A stretch of DNA of 5,799 nucleotides from Prevotellaceae bacterium. GTDB taxonomy: Bacteria; Bacteroidota; Bacteroidia; Bacteroidales; UBA932. Below, in pieces: positions 1-5,786 of this stretch; position 1 is the first letter of the stretch; the number at the start of each line of letters is the position of its first letter. The stretch is from assembly GCA_031289995.1 (NCBI GenBank), contig JAITOI010000063.1, forward strand, positions 1 through 5,799, in the 5' to 3' direction. The notes beneath the pieces were generated by a model. It made no database searches, was not told the DNA's origin, and saw nothing but the letters and a program-made list of their open reading frames with translations. A program made the position numbers and the translations under genes.

Positions 1-155
1 ATCTCCACCGACCGCAGGTTGTCCCTTCCGGTGCGCTTCAGCACCGCGTTGAGGAAAGCCAGCAGCTGCTCCTCGTCGCCCTTCTCGCCCATCGTTTTCA
101 AAAACAGGTAATCGTTTAGCGGGTTTAACCGTCCTATGCTTTTTTCTTCAGCCAT
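1..155 (-). CDS. Rpn-type PD-(D/E)XK nuclease/transposase-like protein, N-terminal 51 residues
   Basis: Only the N-terminus lies in the window; the gene runs off the left edge. The 51 codons read MAEEKSIGRLNPLNDYLFLK, then a short charged stretch (GEKGDEEQ) and LLAFLNAVLKR. The pattern 'PLNDYLFLK..G.....LLAFLNAVL' is the usual opening of the Rpn / PDDEXK_2 family (recombination-promoting nuclease, often labelled putative transposase). Members are metal-dependent DNA endonucleases, but the catalytic D...ExK residues lie further along and cannot be checked here. The ATG at 155 is chosen because an ATG 8 nt upstream in another frame meets a stop after nine codons and because the family motif follows directly. 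It begins 9 nt after the uxs stop, so it is probably co-transcribed with ugd-uxs. The family call rests on the N-terminal pattern alone. Confidence 0.72.
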   Translation of the reverse strand, partial: MAEEKSIGRLNPLNDYLFLKTMGEKGDEEQLLAFLNAVLKRTGRDNLRSVE

Positions 156-164
156 TTTTTCATC

Positions 165-1100
165 TCAAATTTTAGACTTAAAGTACTCAATCGTTTTTTT
201 CAACCCCTCGTCGAGCGGGATGGCAGGCTGCCAGCCGTCCAGCAGGGCGTAGGCTTGGTCGATGTTGGGCTTGCGCTGGCGGGGGTCGTCGGCGGGCAGA
301 GGGTGGAATACGATTTGCGATGCGGAGCCGGTGAGGGCAATGATTTTTTGCGCCAGCTCAAGCATCGTGAACTCGCCCGGATTGCCAATGTTGACGGGGC
401 CTATCACGCTGTTGTCGGTGCGCATCATGCGGATGAAGCCCTCCACGAGGTCGTCCACGTACTGAAAGCTGCGGGTCTGCGTGCCGTCGCCGTAGATGGT
501 AATGTTTTCGCCGCGCAGAGCCTGCACGATGAAGTTGCTCACCACGCGCCCGTCGTTGGGGTTCATGCGGGGGCCGTAGGTGTTGAAGATGCGCACAATT
601 TTGATGCGCACGTCGTTCTGGCGGTGGTAGTCCATGAAGAGGGTTTCGGCGCAGCGCTTGCCCTCGTCGTAGCACGAGCGGATGCCGATGGGGTTGACGT
701 TGCCCCAGTAAGCCTCGGGCTGCGGGTGCACGGCTGGGTCGCCGTACACCTCGCTGGTGCTGGCCTGCAGGATTTTTGCCCGCACGCGCTTGGCGAGGCC
801 GAGCATGTTGATGGCGCCCATCACGGAGGTCTTGATGGTCTTGATGGGGTTGTACTGGTAGTGCACGGGCGAGGCGGGGCAGGCGAGGTTGTAGATTTCG
901 TCCACCTCGGCAAAGAAGGGCGTAGTTACATCGTGGCGCACCAGCTCGAAGTAGGGGTTGCCCAGCAGGTGGGCAATGTTTTCCTTGCTGCCGGTAAAGT
1001 AGTTGTCGAGGCAAATCACGTCGTTGCCCTCGCGCAGCAGGCGTTCGCACAGCTGCGAGCCAATAAATCCGGCGCCGCCGGTAACGAGTATCCTTTTCAT
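165..1100 (-). CDS. uxs: UDP-glucuronate decarboxylase (UDP-xylose synthase)
   Basis: 311-residue cytosolic extended short-chain dehydrogenase/reductase. It converts UDP-glucuronate to UDP-xylose and CO2 through a bound NAD-linked 4-keto intermediate. The Rossmann motif GGAGFIG is at residues 8-14. The family signature STSEVYGDP (114-122) carries the expected Thr115 and Glu117, and YDEGK (144-148) is the catalytic Yxxx[25 protein letters not shown] and DGRVVSNFI are the blocks shared with animal and plant UXS, which separates it from UDP-glucose 4-epimerase and dTDP-glucose dehydratase. Length is normal for a soluble bacterial UXS. The frame is open upstream to 1244, but the start at 1100 is preferred: it puts the NAD motif at the N-terminus, has a strong Shine-Dalgarno, and overlaps the ugd stop as ATGA. 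It uses the product of the gene before it. Confidence 0.94.
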   Translation of the reverse strand: MKRILVTGGAGFIGSQLCERLLREGNDVICLDNYFTGSKENIAHLLGNPYFELVRHDVTTPFFAEVDEIYNLACPASPVHYQYNPIKTIKTSVMGAINMLGLAKRVRAKILQASTSEVYGDPAVHPQPEAYWGNVNPIGIRSCYDEGKRCAETLFMDYHRQNDVRIKIVRIFNTYGPRMNPNDGRVVSNFIVQALRGENITIYGDGTQTRSFQYVDDLVEGFIRMMRTDNSVIGPVNIGNPGEFTMLELAQKIIALTGSASQIVFHPLPADDPRQRKPNIDQAYALLDGWQPAIPLDEGLKKTIEYFKSKI

Positions 1101-2419
1101 ATTTTTTTCCTCCCAATTCCGTAGTACGAAAACCCAAATTCTTTCATCTCCACGGGGTCGTAGATGTTGCGGCCATCGAACACGGCGGGGTGGCGCATCT
1201 GCTGCTTGGCCTCGGCGTAGTCGAACACGCGGAACTCCGACCACTCGGTCATCAGCGCCAGCGCGTCTGCGCCTTGCAGCGCCTCGTAGGCGGAGGCGGC
1301 GTAGCCGATGCTGTTGCCGAGGGTTTTTTGCGCCTCGCGCATCGCCACCGGGTCGTAGGCAACCACCGTGGCGCCCTGCGCCAGCAGCTGCTCGATGACC
1401 GTCAGCGCGGGCGCCTCGCGCATGTCATCGGTGTTGGGCTTAAACGCCAGGCCCCACACGGCAATCTTTTTCCCCTTGAGGCTGCCGCCAAAGTAGGCCA
1501 ACATTTTTTGGTAGATAAGCAGCTTTTGCCGCTCGTTGACGCTCTCCACCGACTTGAGAATTTCCAACGCGTGGCCGTACTTGTCGGCGGTTTTGATGAT
1601 GGCCTTCACGTCCTTGGGGAAGCAGCTGCCGCCGTAGCCTGCGCCCGGGTAGATGAACTTGCTGCCGATGCGCCGGTCGCTGCCAATGCCGCGCCGCACA
1701 AGGCTTGCGTCGGCGCCGACGAGCTCGCAGAGCTGGGCAATGTCGTTCATAAAGCTGATTTTGGTGGCCAGCATGGCGTTGGCAGCGTACTTGGTGATTT
1801 CGGCCGAGGCGATGTCCATAAAAATGATGGGGTGGCCGTTGAGCAAAAACGGGCGGTAGAGCCGCTCCATGAGCGCCTGCGCGCGCTCGCTTTCGGTGCC
1901 GATAACGATGCGGTCGGGCTTAAGAAAATCCTCGATGGCGTTGCCCTCCTTGAGAAATTCGGGGTTGGAGGCAACGTCGAACTCCACGTTCGCACCGCGC
2001 TTGCTGATTTCGGTCTGCACGGCCTGCTTCACGAGGCGAGATGTGCCAACGGGTACGGTACTTTTGGTAACCACCACCAGGTAGTGGTCGATGTGCTGCC
2101 CAATTTCGGCCGCCACCTGCAGCACGTACTTCAGGTCGGCGCTGCCATCCTCTCCGGGCGGCGTGCCCACAGCGATGAAGGCCGCGTCGCAGTCGGCCAA
2201 GCTGAGCTGCAACGAGGTTGAAAACGTGAGGCGTTTTTTGGCCACGTTGCGCTTCACCACGTCGTCCAGCCCCGGTTCAAAAATGGGAATTTGCCCCGCG
2301 TTGAGGGCTTCAATTTTGGCCTGATTGACGTCCACGCAGGTAACCGTAATGCCCGTCTCCGCAAAGCACGCGCCGCTTACTAAACCTACATAACCCGTGC
2401 CAACTACTGCAATTTTCAT
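1097..2419 (-). CDS. ugd: UDP-glucose 6-dehydrogenase
   Basis: 440-residue cytosolic enzyme that oxidises UDP-glucose to UDP-glucuronate with two NAD+, the entry step to acidic and pentose nucleotide sugars. The N-terminal Rossmann motif GTGYVGL is at 7-13. VPVGTSR (123-129) and [19 protein letters not shown] (152-170) are family blocks. Lys210 in the [12 protein letters not shown] helix lies in the central dimerisation region, and GGSCFPKD (263-270) holds the catalytic Cys266 and Asp270. [15 protein letters not shown] (323-337) marks the C-terminal UDP-binding domain, and the protein ends in the typical YYGIGR. Length is standard and nothing is missing. It is the first gene of the set ugd-uxs-rpn, overlapping uxs by 4 nt. 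Its start has no Shine-Dalgarno but an A-rich leader, and a probable promoter lies about 60 nt upstream. Confidence 0.97.
   Translation of the reverse strand: MKIAVVGTGYVGLVSGACFAETGITVTCVDVNQAKIEALNAGQIPIFEPGLDDVVKRNVAKKRLTFSTSLQLSLADCDAAFIAVGTPPGEDGSADLKYVLQVAAEIGQHIDHYLVVVTKSTVPVGTSRLVKQAVQTEISKRGANVEFDVASNPEFLKEGNAIEDFLKPDRIVIGTESERAQALMERLYRPFLLNGHPIIFMDIASAEITKYAANAMLATKISFMNDIAQLCELVGADASLVRRGIGSDRRIGSKFIYPGAGYGGSCFPKDVKAIIKTADKYGHALEILKSVESVNERQKLLIYQKMLAYFGGSLKGKKIAVWGLAFKPNTDDMREAPALTVIEQLLAQGATVVAYDPVAMREAQKTLGNSIGYAASAYEALQGADALALMTEWSEFRVFDYAEAKQQMRHPAVFDGRNIYDPVEMKEFGFSYYGIGRKKI
1109..1114 (-). promoter_or_regulatory. Shine-Dalgarno for uxs, inside the end of ugd
   Basis: The minus strand reads GGGAGG followed by seven A and a T before the uxs ATG, so the core is about 8 nt from the start. 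It supports the start at 1100 and translational coupling through the ATGA overlap. It is the only good Shine-Dalgarno before a gene in this window. The same bases encode Gly-Arg of the GIGR ending common in Ugd proteins, so protein conservation could partly explain it. Confidence 0.7.
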
Positions 2420-2429
2420 ACACCAATAA

Positions 2430-2454
2430 TTTTGTTTTATTTTATTTTATTTTG
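2430..2454 (-). repeat. Five tandem pentanucleotides (TTTTR) in the ugd leader
   Basis: The plus strand shows TTTTG, then TTTTA three times, then TTTTG, without interruption. On the ugd message this is an unstructured (A/C)AAAA-rich stretch 11-35 nt before the start codon. A-rich unstructured leaders commonly assist translation in Bacteroidota, where Shine-Dalgarno use is weak. Five copies of a 5-nt unit could also slip and change leader length. Confidence 0.75.
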
Positions 2455-2478
2455 TTTCGATGGACAAATAATTAATCG

Positions 2479-2486
2479 CAAAGGTA
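2479..2486 (-). promoter_or_regulatory. Probable -7 box of the ugd operon promoter
   Basis: The minus strand reads TACCTTTG followed by C, a full match to the Bacteroidota -7 consensus TAnnTTTG. Transcription would start near 2473 and give a leader of about 54 nt. The partner -33 TTTG is poor: the nearest upstream TTTG (2512-2515) is 25 nt away instead of about 19-21. The call rests on the -7 match and the position in AT-rich DNA just before ugd. Confidence 0.5.
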
Positions 2487-2496
2487 ACAAATTTAA

Positions 2497-2528
2497 CCAA
2501 CTTCGGTTCTCCAAAGAGCCAACTTTGG
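2497..2528. other. Small inverted and direct repeats just upstream of the ugd promoter
   Basis: CCAAAG (2511-2516) and CTTTGG (2523-2528) can pair into a 6-bp stem with a 6-nt loop. CCAACTT also occurs twice in the same direction (2497-2503 and 2519-2525), 22 bp apart, about two helical turns. Both lie immediately upstream of the proposed -7 box, where a regulator could sit. No T-run follows on either strand, so this is not a standard terminator. The repeats are short and may be chance. Confidence 0.25.
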
Positions 2529-2563
2529 GTCTCCTATAGCCCTCTCTGGAATTTCCAGATAGT

Positions 2564-2787
2564 TGTCTAAAATTTTGCGACAGCTGTCTGAAATTTTGCG
2601 ACAGCTGTCTGGAACTTTGCGACAACTGTCTGGAACTTTGCGACGGCTGTCTGAAATTTTGCGACGGATGTCTTGAACTTTGCGACGGCTGTCTTGAACT
2701 TTGCGACGGCTGTCTTGAACTTTGCGACCTCTGTCTGGAACTTTGCGACAGCTGTCTTGAACTTTGCGACGGCTGTCTGGAACTTTC
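2564..2787. repeat. 21-bp minisatellite, about 10.7 copies
   Basis: The word tgtct recurs at exactly 21-base steps at 2564, 2585, 2606, 2627, 2648, 2669, 2690, 2711, 2732, 2753 and 2774. The unit begins tgtct, continues with a variable pair and aa(c/t)tttgcgac, and ends in a variable triplet. The last copy stops after 14 nt. Copies at 2669, 2690 and 2753 are identical. Where the triplet is agc, the junction forms the perfect palindrome GACAGCTGTC. More degenerate copies flank it (2543-2563, including palindrome CTGGAATTTCCAG at 2546-2558, and about 2795-2815). Since 21 is a multiple of three, the array is open in several frames and yields repeats such as SSRQPSQ or KVPDSRR. Differences fall at unit positions 6, 7, 10, 19, 20 and 21, covering all three codon positions, which argues against coding. 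It lies between the binding-protein genes and the ugd promoter. Confidence 0.95.
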
Positions 2788-2859
2788 AGGGGCTTCCCTG
2801 TATTTTCCATAGCCCACTACGCTTCTGATAGTTAACTTACTTTCCATACTATATTCTGC

Positions 2860-4107
2860 TTATTCTAAAAATTTCTGATTCGGCTGCCGCTCCAAGAAGG
2901 CGCGGATGCTGCCATGCAGGTATTCGAGATGCTCGTCCTCGTGGCGCATCGTCCATATTCGCTTTTGGGTGTCGGTGGAGAGCAGCAGCGTGCTCATAAA
3001 TTGGCTCCGCCACGCTTCGGGACGCGACAGGTAGCGCTCGCTCACCAGCAGGTCGGCCCTGACCTCCGCGAGGGTGCTCGCAATGGCGCTTGTCCATCCG
3101 GTGAGGTTCATAGTCTGGTGCGCCTCGTCGCTACGGTTGATGTACTGCAGGAATTCGTAGGCCGCGCTGATGTTTTTTGCCCTGGCGGGAATGCCCCAGC
3201 TGCACATCACCACGTACGAGCCGTCGGCGGGAATTTCGAAGGCCACGTCGTTGTTTTCCTCCATGGCCATGATGGCCTCGCTGCTGTAGCACATGGCTAT
3301 GGTGGCGCTGCTGCCCGCAAAGGTGTGGCCGCCCTCCACGCCCGCGTAGGCCTTGACCAGCGGCGCCTGCTGCTCGAGCGCACGGACAACGGAGTCAACG
3401 CGCTCGCGAGTGGTGCTGGGGCCGTAGCAGAGGAGGAAGTGCAGCTGCCGCTTGTACGGGCGCGGGTAGGTGTAGTGCTCGGCCGAGTCGCGCAACAGCT
3501 GGCGGTGGAGGTACATCGTGGTTACGGCGTACAGGTCGCGCTCGCGCTGGCGCATTTGGATTTGCCCCGCAAACTTGGGGTTCCACAGCACCTCCCACGA
3601 CTTTGCCTCCTCGCGCCGCACCGTGCTGGGCCGGTACATGATGCCGCAGGTGGCGTAGCAGTAAGGCCGGGAACGTAGGTTGTCGCGGTCGTAGTGGGAC
3701 AGGCCGAGTGTCCACGGCTCGTAGATGCTATGCGGGTGGAGGCGTTCCGGGTCGAGGGGTTGCAGGTAGTCGTAGGCGAAAAAAGACTTGTCGGCAGCGC
3801 AGAGCATGGGCAGCCAAACGCCCGACACCATTAGGGCGTCGTAGTAGGTCAAGGAATCCTGCGTTAGCAGCGCGTACAGGTTGTCGTTGAAGCTGAAAGA
3901 ATCGACTTCAACCGTAATGCTGGTGCGGTTTCTGGTCTTGTACTCCTGCTCGAACTGCTTGAGCAGCGCACGGCCAACAATACCGTTGGGAACCAGCAAG
4001 CGCAAGGTGTTCTGGGGCGGCCTGCTGGTGCACGCCGCGCCGCCCACCAGCAGGGCAATGGCGATGCAGGGTAGCAGTAGGCCGGATATCATTTTTTTTC
4101 GTAGCAT
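2860..4107 (-). CDS. PotD/PotF-like solute-binding lipoprotein with altered ligand pocket
   Basis: 415-residue exported binding protein of the spermidine/putrescine (PotD) fold, the second of two tandem paralogues. The signal peptide has a basic start (MLRKK) and a hydrophobic stretch to VGGAAC, so Cys26 is the likely lipidated residue; the next residues (TSRP) are not acidic, suggesting it faces the periplasm. PotD-type blocks are GIMYRPSTV (155-163), SWEVLWNPKFAGQIQM (170-185), EIPADGSY (291-298) and SWGIPARAKN (303-312). By my eye alignment to E. coli PotD, W34 is Pro40, Y37 is Ile43, E171 is Asp191, W229 is Tyr274, W255 is Val300 and D257 is Cys302. The fold is kept but the polyamine contacts are mostly gone, so the ligand is unknown. 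The start at 4107 keeps the basic residues of the signal peptide, which the later Met6 would lose; an eight-A run covers codons 3-6. It begins 36 nt after its neighbour ends. Confidence 0.88.
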   Translation of the reverse strand: MLRKKMISGLLLPCIAIALLVGGAACTSRPPQNTLRLLVPNGIVGRALLKQFEQEYKTRNRTSITVEVDSFSFNDNLYALLTQDSLTYYDALMVSGVWLPMLCAADKSFFAYDYLQPLDPERLHPHSIYEPWTLGLSHYDRDNLRSRPYCYATCGIMYRPSTVRREEAKSWEVLWNPKFAGQIQMRQRERDLYAVTTMYLHRQLLRDSAEHYTYPRPYKRQLHFLLCYGPSTTRERVDSVVRALEQQAPLVKAYAGVEGGHTFAGSSATIAMCYSSEAIMAMEENNDVAFEIPADGSYVVMCSWGIPARAKNISAAYEFLQYINRSDEAHQTMNLTGWTSAIASTLAEVRADLLVSERYLSRPEAWRSQFMSTLLLSTDTQKRIWTMRHEDEHLEYLHGSIRAFLERQPNQKFLE

Positions 4108-4143
4108 GGTTGGGCTTTTCCTGAGTGTGTGGGTTTGCTGTTT

Positions 4144-5331
4144 TTAGTTGTCATGCTCCTTCCAAAAAGTTGCCATTTGCTCGTCGAGGTAGCGGTGGAA
4201 AGGGCTGTAGGGCTTGGCGCTGCAGCACTTCTTAAAAGTTTCTTTCGACAAGAAGCGCGCGTCGAAGTACATGCGCCTCCACAGCGGTGTTTTGCCGGCA
4301 AAGAATCCGTTGTCGTGGGAGAGCTCCTGCAGGAAGGCGTCGCTCACCGCCTTGATGGGCGAGGGTAGGCCTTTGGCCATCATGTTGCGCCGCGCCACGT
4401 CGGGCTGCGCCATGAAGCGCAGAAAGGCGTAGGCCGCATCCCTATGGGTGGCGGCGGCGGGTATGGCCCAGCTGTCGATGAACAAAACGGAGCCTTCGCG
4501 CGGGATGATGAACTCCACGTTGCGGTTGCGGTCCATCACGTTGGCCGCTTGGCAGCTCCACATGATGGCAATGCTGCCGCCGCGGTTGAGCGAAAACTCC
4601 AGCCTGTTTTGGGTGCCGTCAAAGTAGCCCATCACGTACTGCCGCTGCTCGCGCAGGGCGGCCATCACCTCGTTCACCTTTTCGGGCGAGTAGTCGTACA
4701 GCGTGCTGGTTAGCTCCTTGTGGTAGGCTGGGGGGTAGGTGCAGCGGTCGGAAGCCTCGAGCAGCGAGTCGCGGTTGAGGTAGAGCAAGCCTACGCTCAT
4801 CAGCTCGTAGTCCGAGCGCTTCATCTGGATGGCGCCGGTGTACTTGGGGTTCCACAGCACGCTCCAGCTCTGCATGTCGGCCACGTGCACGTTCTCCAGC
4901 TTGGCGGTGTTGAAGGCAATGCCCATAGCGCCGTAGTTGTAGGGCACGGTGAAGCGGCACTTGTAGTCGGCATCCGCCATCGCTTCGATAATCCACGGCT
5001 GGTAGGCCTCGAGCGGAACAATGAGCGAGTGGTCGATGGGCTGTAGCAGGTTGTGCGACCGCAGCTCGCGCACCATGTTTTCGGTGAGGCAAATCAGGTC
5101 GCAGTCGAAGCCGCCTTTGAGCAGCGACAAGGCCTCGCTGTAGCCGTTAAAGGGCACCACTTTTACGCTCAGCTGCTCGCCTATTGTGCGGGCATACTTG
5201 CGCTCAAACTCGGCCACCAGCTTAGCATCCACGTAGTCGTCCCAGACGCAGATGGTGAGCGTCAGCTCCTTTTTGGCGCAGCCCGAAAAGAGCACCACGA
5301 GGGCTGCGATGAGGAAGAAGATTTTTTTCAT
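4144..5331 (-). CDS. potD: Spermidine/putrescine-type ABC transporter substrate-binding lipoprotein
   Basis: 395-residue periplasmic binding protein, expected to capture a polyamine or similar cation and deliver it to an ABC importer. The signal peptide MKKIFFLIAALVVLFSGC has a clear lipobox with Cys18, followed by AKKE, which lacks the acidic signal for surface lipoproteins. The mature start (TICVWDDYVDAKLVAEFERKY) matches the PotD opening YNWTEY..., and GIAFNTAKL, SWSVLWNPKYTGAIQM (155-170), IPREGSVLF and IDSWAIPAAA (285-294) follow in family order. PotD ligand residues appear kept: W34 as Trp30, Y37 as Tyr33, E171 as Glu176, W229 as Trp258 and D257 as Asp286; W255 is Phe284. The Y85 position is not conserved. 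It has no Shine-Dalgarno but a very AT-rich leader. It is probably the first gene of a two-gene unit with its paralogue; permease and ATPase genes are not in the window. Family assignment is firm, substrate is inferred. Confidence 0.9.
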   Translation of the reverse strand: MKKIFFLIAALVVLFSGCAKKELTLTICVWDDYVDAKLVAEFERKYARTIGEQLSVKVVPFNGYSEALSLLKGGFDCDLICLTENMVRELRSHNLLQPIDHSLIVPLEAYQPWIIEAMADADYKCRFTVPYNYGAMGIAFNTAKLENVHVADMQSWSVLWNPKYTGAIQMKRSDYELMSVGLLYLNRDSLLEASDRCTYPPAYHKELTSTLYDYSPEKVNEVMAALREQRQYVMGYFDGTQNRLEFSLNRGGSIAIMWSCQAANVMDRNRNVEFIIPREGSVLFIDSWAIPAAATHRDAAYAFLRFMAQPDVARRNMMAKGLPSPIKAVSDAFLQELSHDNGFFAGKTPLWRRMYFDARFLSKETFKKCCSAKPYSPFHRYLDEQMATFWKEHDN

Positions 5332-5344
5332 ACGAATTTATAGT

Positions 5345-5370
5345 AATTACGAATTAAAAATTACGAATTA
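5345..5370. repeat. AT-rich direct repeat in the leader of the first binding-protein gene
   Basis: The 12-mer aattacgaatta occurs at 5345-5356 and 5359-5370, a 14-nt period, 14 nt before the start codon at 5331. Each copy is nearly self-complementary (AATTCGTAATT on the other strand). Such runs are common in Bacteroidota intergenic DNA. It lies where the promoter or leader of the gene should be. The minus strand contains TAATTTTT, an imperfect -7 box, but no convincing promoter. Confidence 0.7.
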
Positions 5371-5402
5371 CGGAGGTGTTGTTTCCTTGTCTCCACTCGC
5401 TT

Positions 5403-5516
5403 GTCGTCATTGCGAACCCGAAGGGTGAAGCAATCCAGCAATCGGCTCTGGATTGGCTTCGCCGAACTCGCACTTCGCACTTCGGTTGCTTCGGGCTTTG
5501 CCATCGCAATGACGAC
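5403..5516. repeat. Inverted-repeat intergenic element with cgtcattgcga ends
   Basis: The outer arms gtcgtcattgcga (5403-5415) and tcgcaatgacgac (5504-5516) are perfect 13-nt reverse complements. Inside them gaagcaatccag (5427-5438) pairs with ctggattggcttc (5448-5460) apart from one extra G. The right side also holds a second, diverged arm (ggttgcttcgggctttgcca, 5484-5503) and a doubled cgcactt (5469-5482), so the element looks rearranged. Similar 'cgtcattgcga ... gaagcaatccag' palindromes are dispersed in many bacterial genomes and give spurious peptides such as WIASPFGFAMT. It encodes no transposase and could be a nonautonomous element or a structured RNA segment. Confidence 0.85.
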
Positions 5517-5537
5517 GAGCGGGTAACGCTGCTACAA

Positions 5538-5629
5538 AAGTCCCGCAGGGACGACACTTTATTAACCGTAGGCTTTAGCCTACGGTAACGGAGTAGTAAC
5601 TCTCCGAAGTCCCGCAGGGACGACACTTT
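5538..5629. repeat. Two perfect 23-nt direct repeats around a hairpin
   Basis: A 23-nt sequence starting aagtcccgcagggacg and ending acacttt occurs identically at 5538-5560 and 5607-5629, 69 nt apart. Each contains the small palindrome GTCCC-gca-GGGAC. The bases before the copies are also partly alike (ggtaacg ... ctac / gtaac), suggesting a larger degenerate unit of about 69 nt. I recognise this repeat type from Bacteroidota intergenic regions. Two copies without unique spacers of constant size and without cas genes do not make a CRISPR. Confidence 0.85.
5566..5585. repeat. Perfect hairpin between the two 23-nt repeats
   Basis: CCGTAGGC (5566-5573) and GCCTACGG (5578-5585) form an 8-bp stem, 9 bp with the flanking A-T pair, closed by a TTTA loop. 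No T-run follows on either strand, so it is not an ordinary intrinsic terminator. It appears to be part of the same repeat unit as the flanking 23-nt copies. Confidence 0.8.
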
Positions 5630-5694
5630 GTGTTTGATTTGTTCAAACCCCTGATACTCCTTGGATACTAAAGCACTCATATCAGTCTTTTTGT

Positions 5695-5722
5695 ACCGTT
5701 TTCCTGACCTCAGGAAAACGGT
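5695..5722. repeat. Perfect 13-bp palindrome A with TGACCTCA core
   Basis: ACCGTTTTCCTGA (5695-5707) and TCAGGAAAACGGT (5710-5722) are exact reverse complements separated by two bases (CC). No U-rich tail follows the stem in either direction, so a terminator is unlikely. The core TGACCTCA is the reverse complement of the core of the next palindrome. A dimeric DNA-binding protein site or a short structured element fits better. Confidence 0.85.
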
Positions 5723-5739
5723 CGGTTACTCTTCTTATG

Positions 5740-5771
5740 GTATCATTTTGTTGAGGTCAACAAATTGATAC
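5740..5771. repeat. 15-bp near-perfect palindrome B with TGAGGTCA core
   Basis: GTATCATTTTGTTGA (5740-5754) and TCAACAAATTGATAC (5757-5771) are reverse complements with one mismatch, separated by two bases (GG). Its centre is 47 bp from that of palindrome A. Both fit the pattern TTTT-NN-TGA-SS-TCA-NN-AAAA with one mismatch here. No T-run follows on either strand. Confidence 0.8.
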
Positions 5772-5778
5772 TGTATCT

Positions 5779-5786
5779 CAAAACTA
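5779..5786 (-). promoter_or_regulatory. Possible -7 box reading leftward into palindrome B
   Basis: The minus strand reads TAGTTTTG, matching TAnnTTTG. A transcript from it would start near the edge of palindrome B and run about 440 nt to the first binding-protein gene. The -33 element is not confirmed: the TTTG at 5796-5799 is only 9 nt upstream, and the proper position lies beyond the window. An 8-base pattern with four fixed T/G positions in AT-rich DNA can occur by chance. Confidence 0.2.

Noticed and set aside
255..1124. Long plus-strand frame of 289 codons opposite uxs, and similar long plus-strand frames opposite ugd (1190-2221) and the binding proteins (2914-3678).
   Set aside because: They are antisense shadows of GC-rich genes. 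Their translations are rich in Ala, Val, His and Gly without family motifs, while the minus-strand genes show full conserved motifs.
1101..1244. N-terminal extension of uxs up to the ATG at 1244.
   Set aside because: It would overlap ugd by almost 150 nt, add an Arg-rich sequence unlike the family, and ignore the Shine-Dalgarno and ATGA start at 1100.
2564..2787. CRISPR array.
   Set aside because: The unit is 21 bp and repeated head to tail without spacers, and no cas gene is present.
2564..2787. Array of plus-strand promoters, because each unit has GAACTTTGC, close to TAnnTTTG.
   Set aside because: The TA is replaced by GA in nearly every unit and the 21-bp period leaves only 13 nt between TTTG and the next box. 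No gene starts downstream on the plus strand.
2437..2847. Minus-strand reading frame of 136 codons rich in SSRQxSQ repeats, beginning 13 nt after the binding-protein stop, with a 105-codon frame over the same repeats (KVPDSRRK).
   Set aside because: The openness follows from a 21-bp repeat that is a multiple of three and lacks stops in several frames. Unit differences show no codon-position bias, and the frame runs through the ugd promoter and A-rich leader.
5632..5648. Hairpin GTTTGA / TCAAAC with a 5-nt loop.
   Set aside because: The 6-bp AT-rich stem is weak and expected by chance in such DNA; no associated signal was seen.
5354..5680. Minus-strand frame of 108 codons containing WIASPFGFAMTTS.
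   Set aside because: It is a translation of the intergenic inverted-repeat element and the 23-nt repeats. It has no domain-like segment; this peptide type is a well-known artefact of these repeats.
5695..5771. Pair of intrinsic terminators.
   Set aside because: Neither stem is followed by a T-run on either strand, and the shared central core is better explained by sequence recognition than by stem formation alone.
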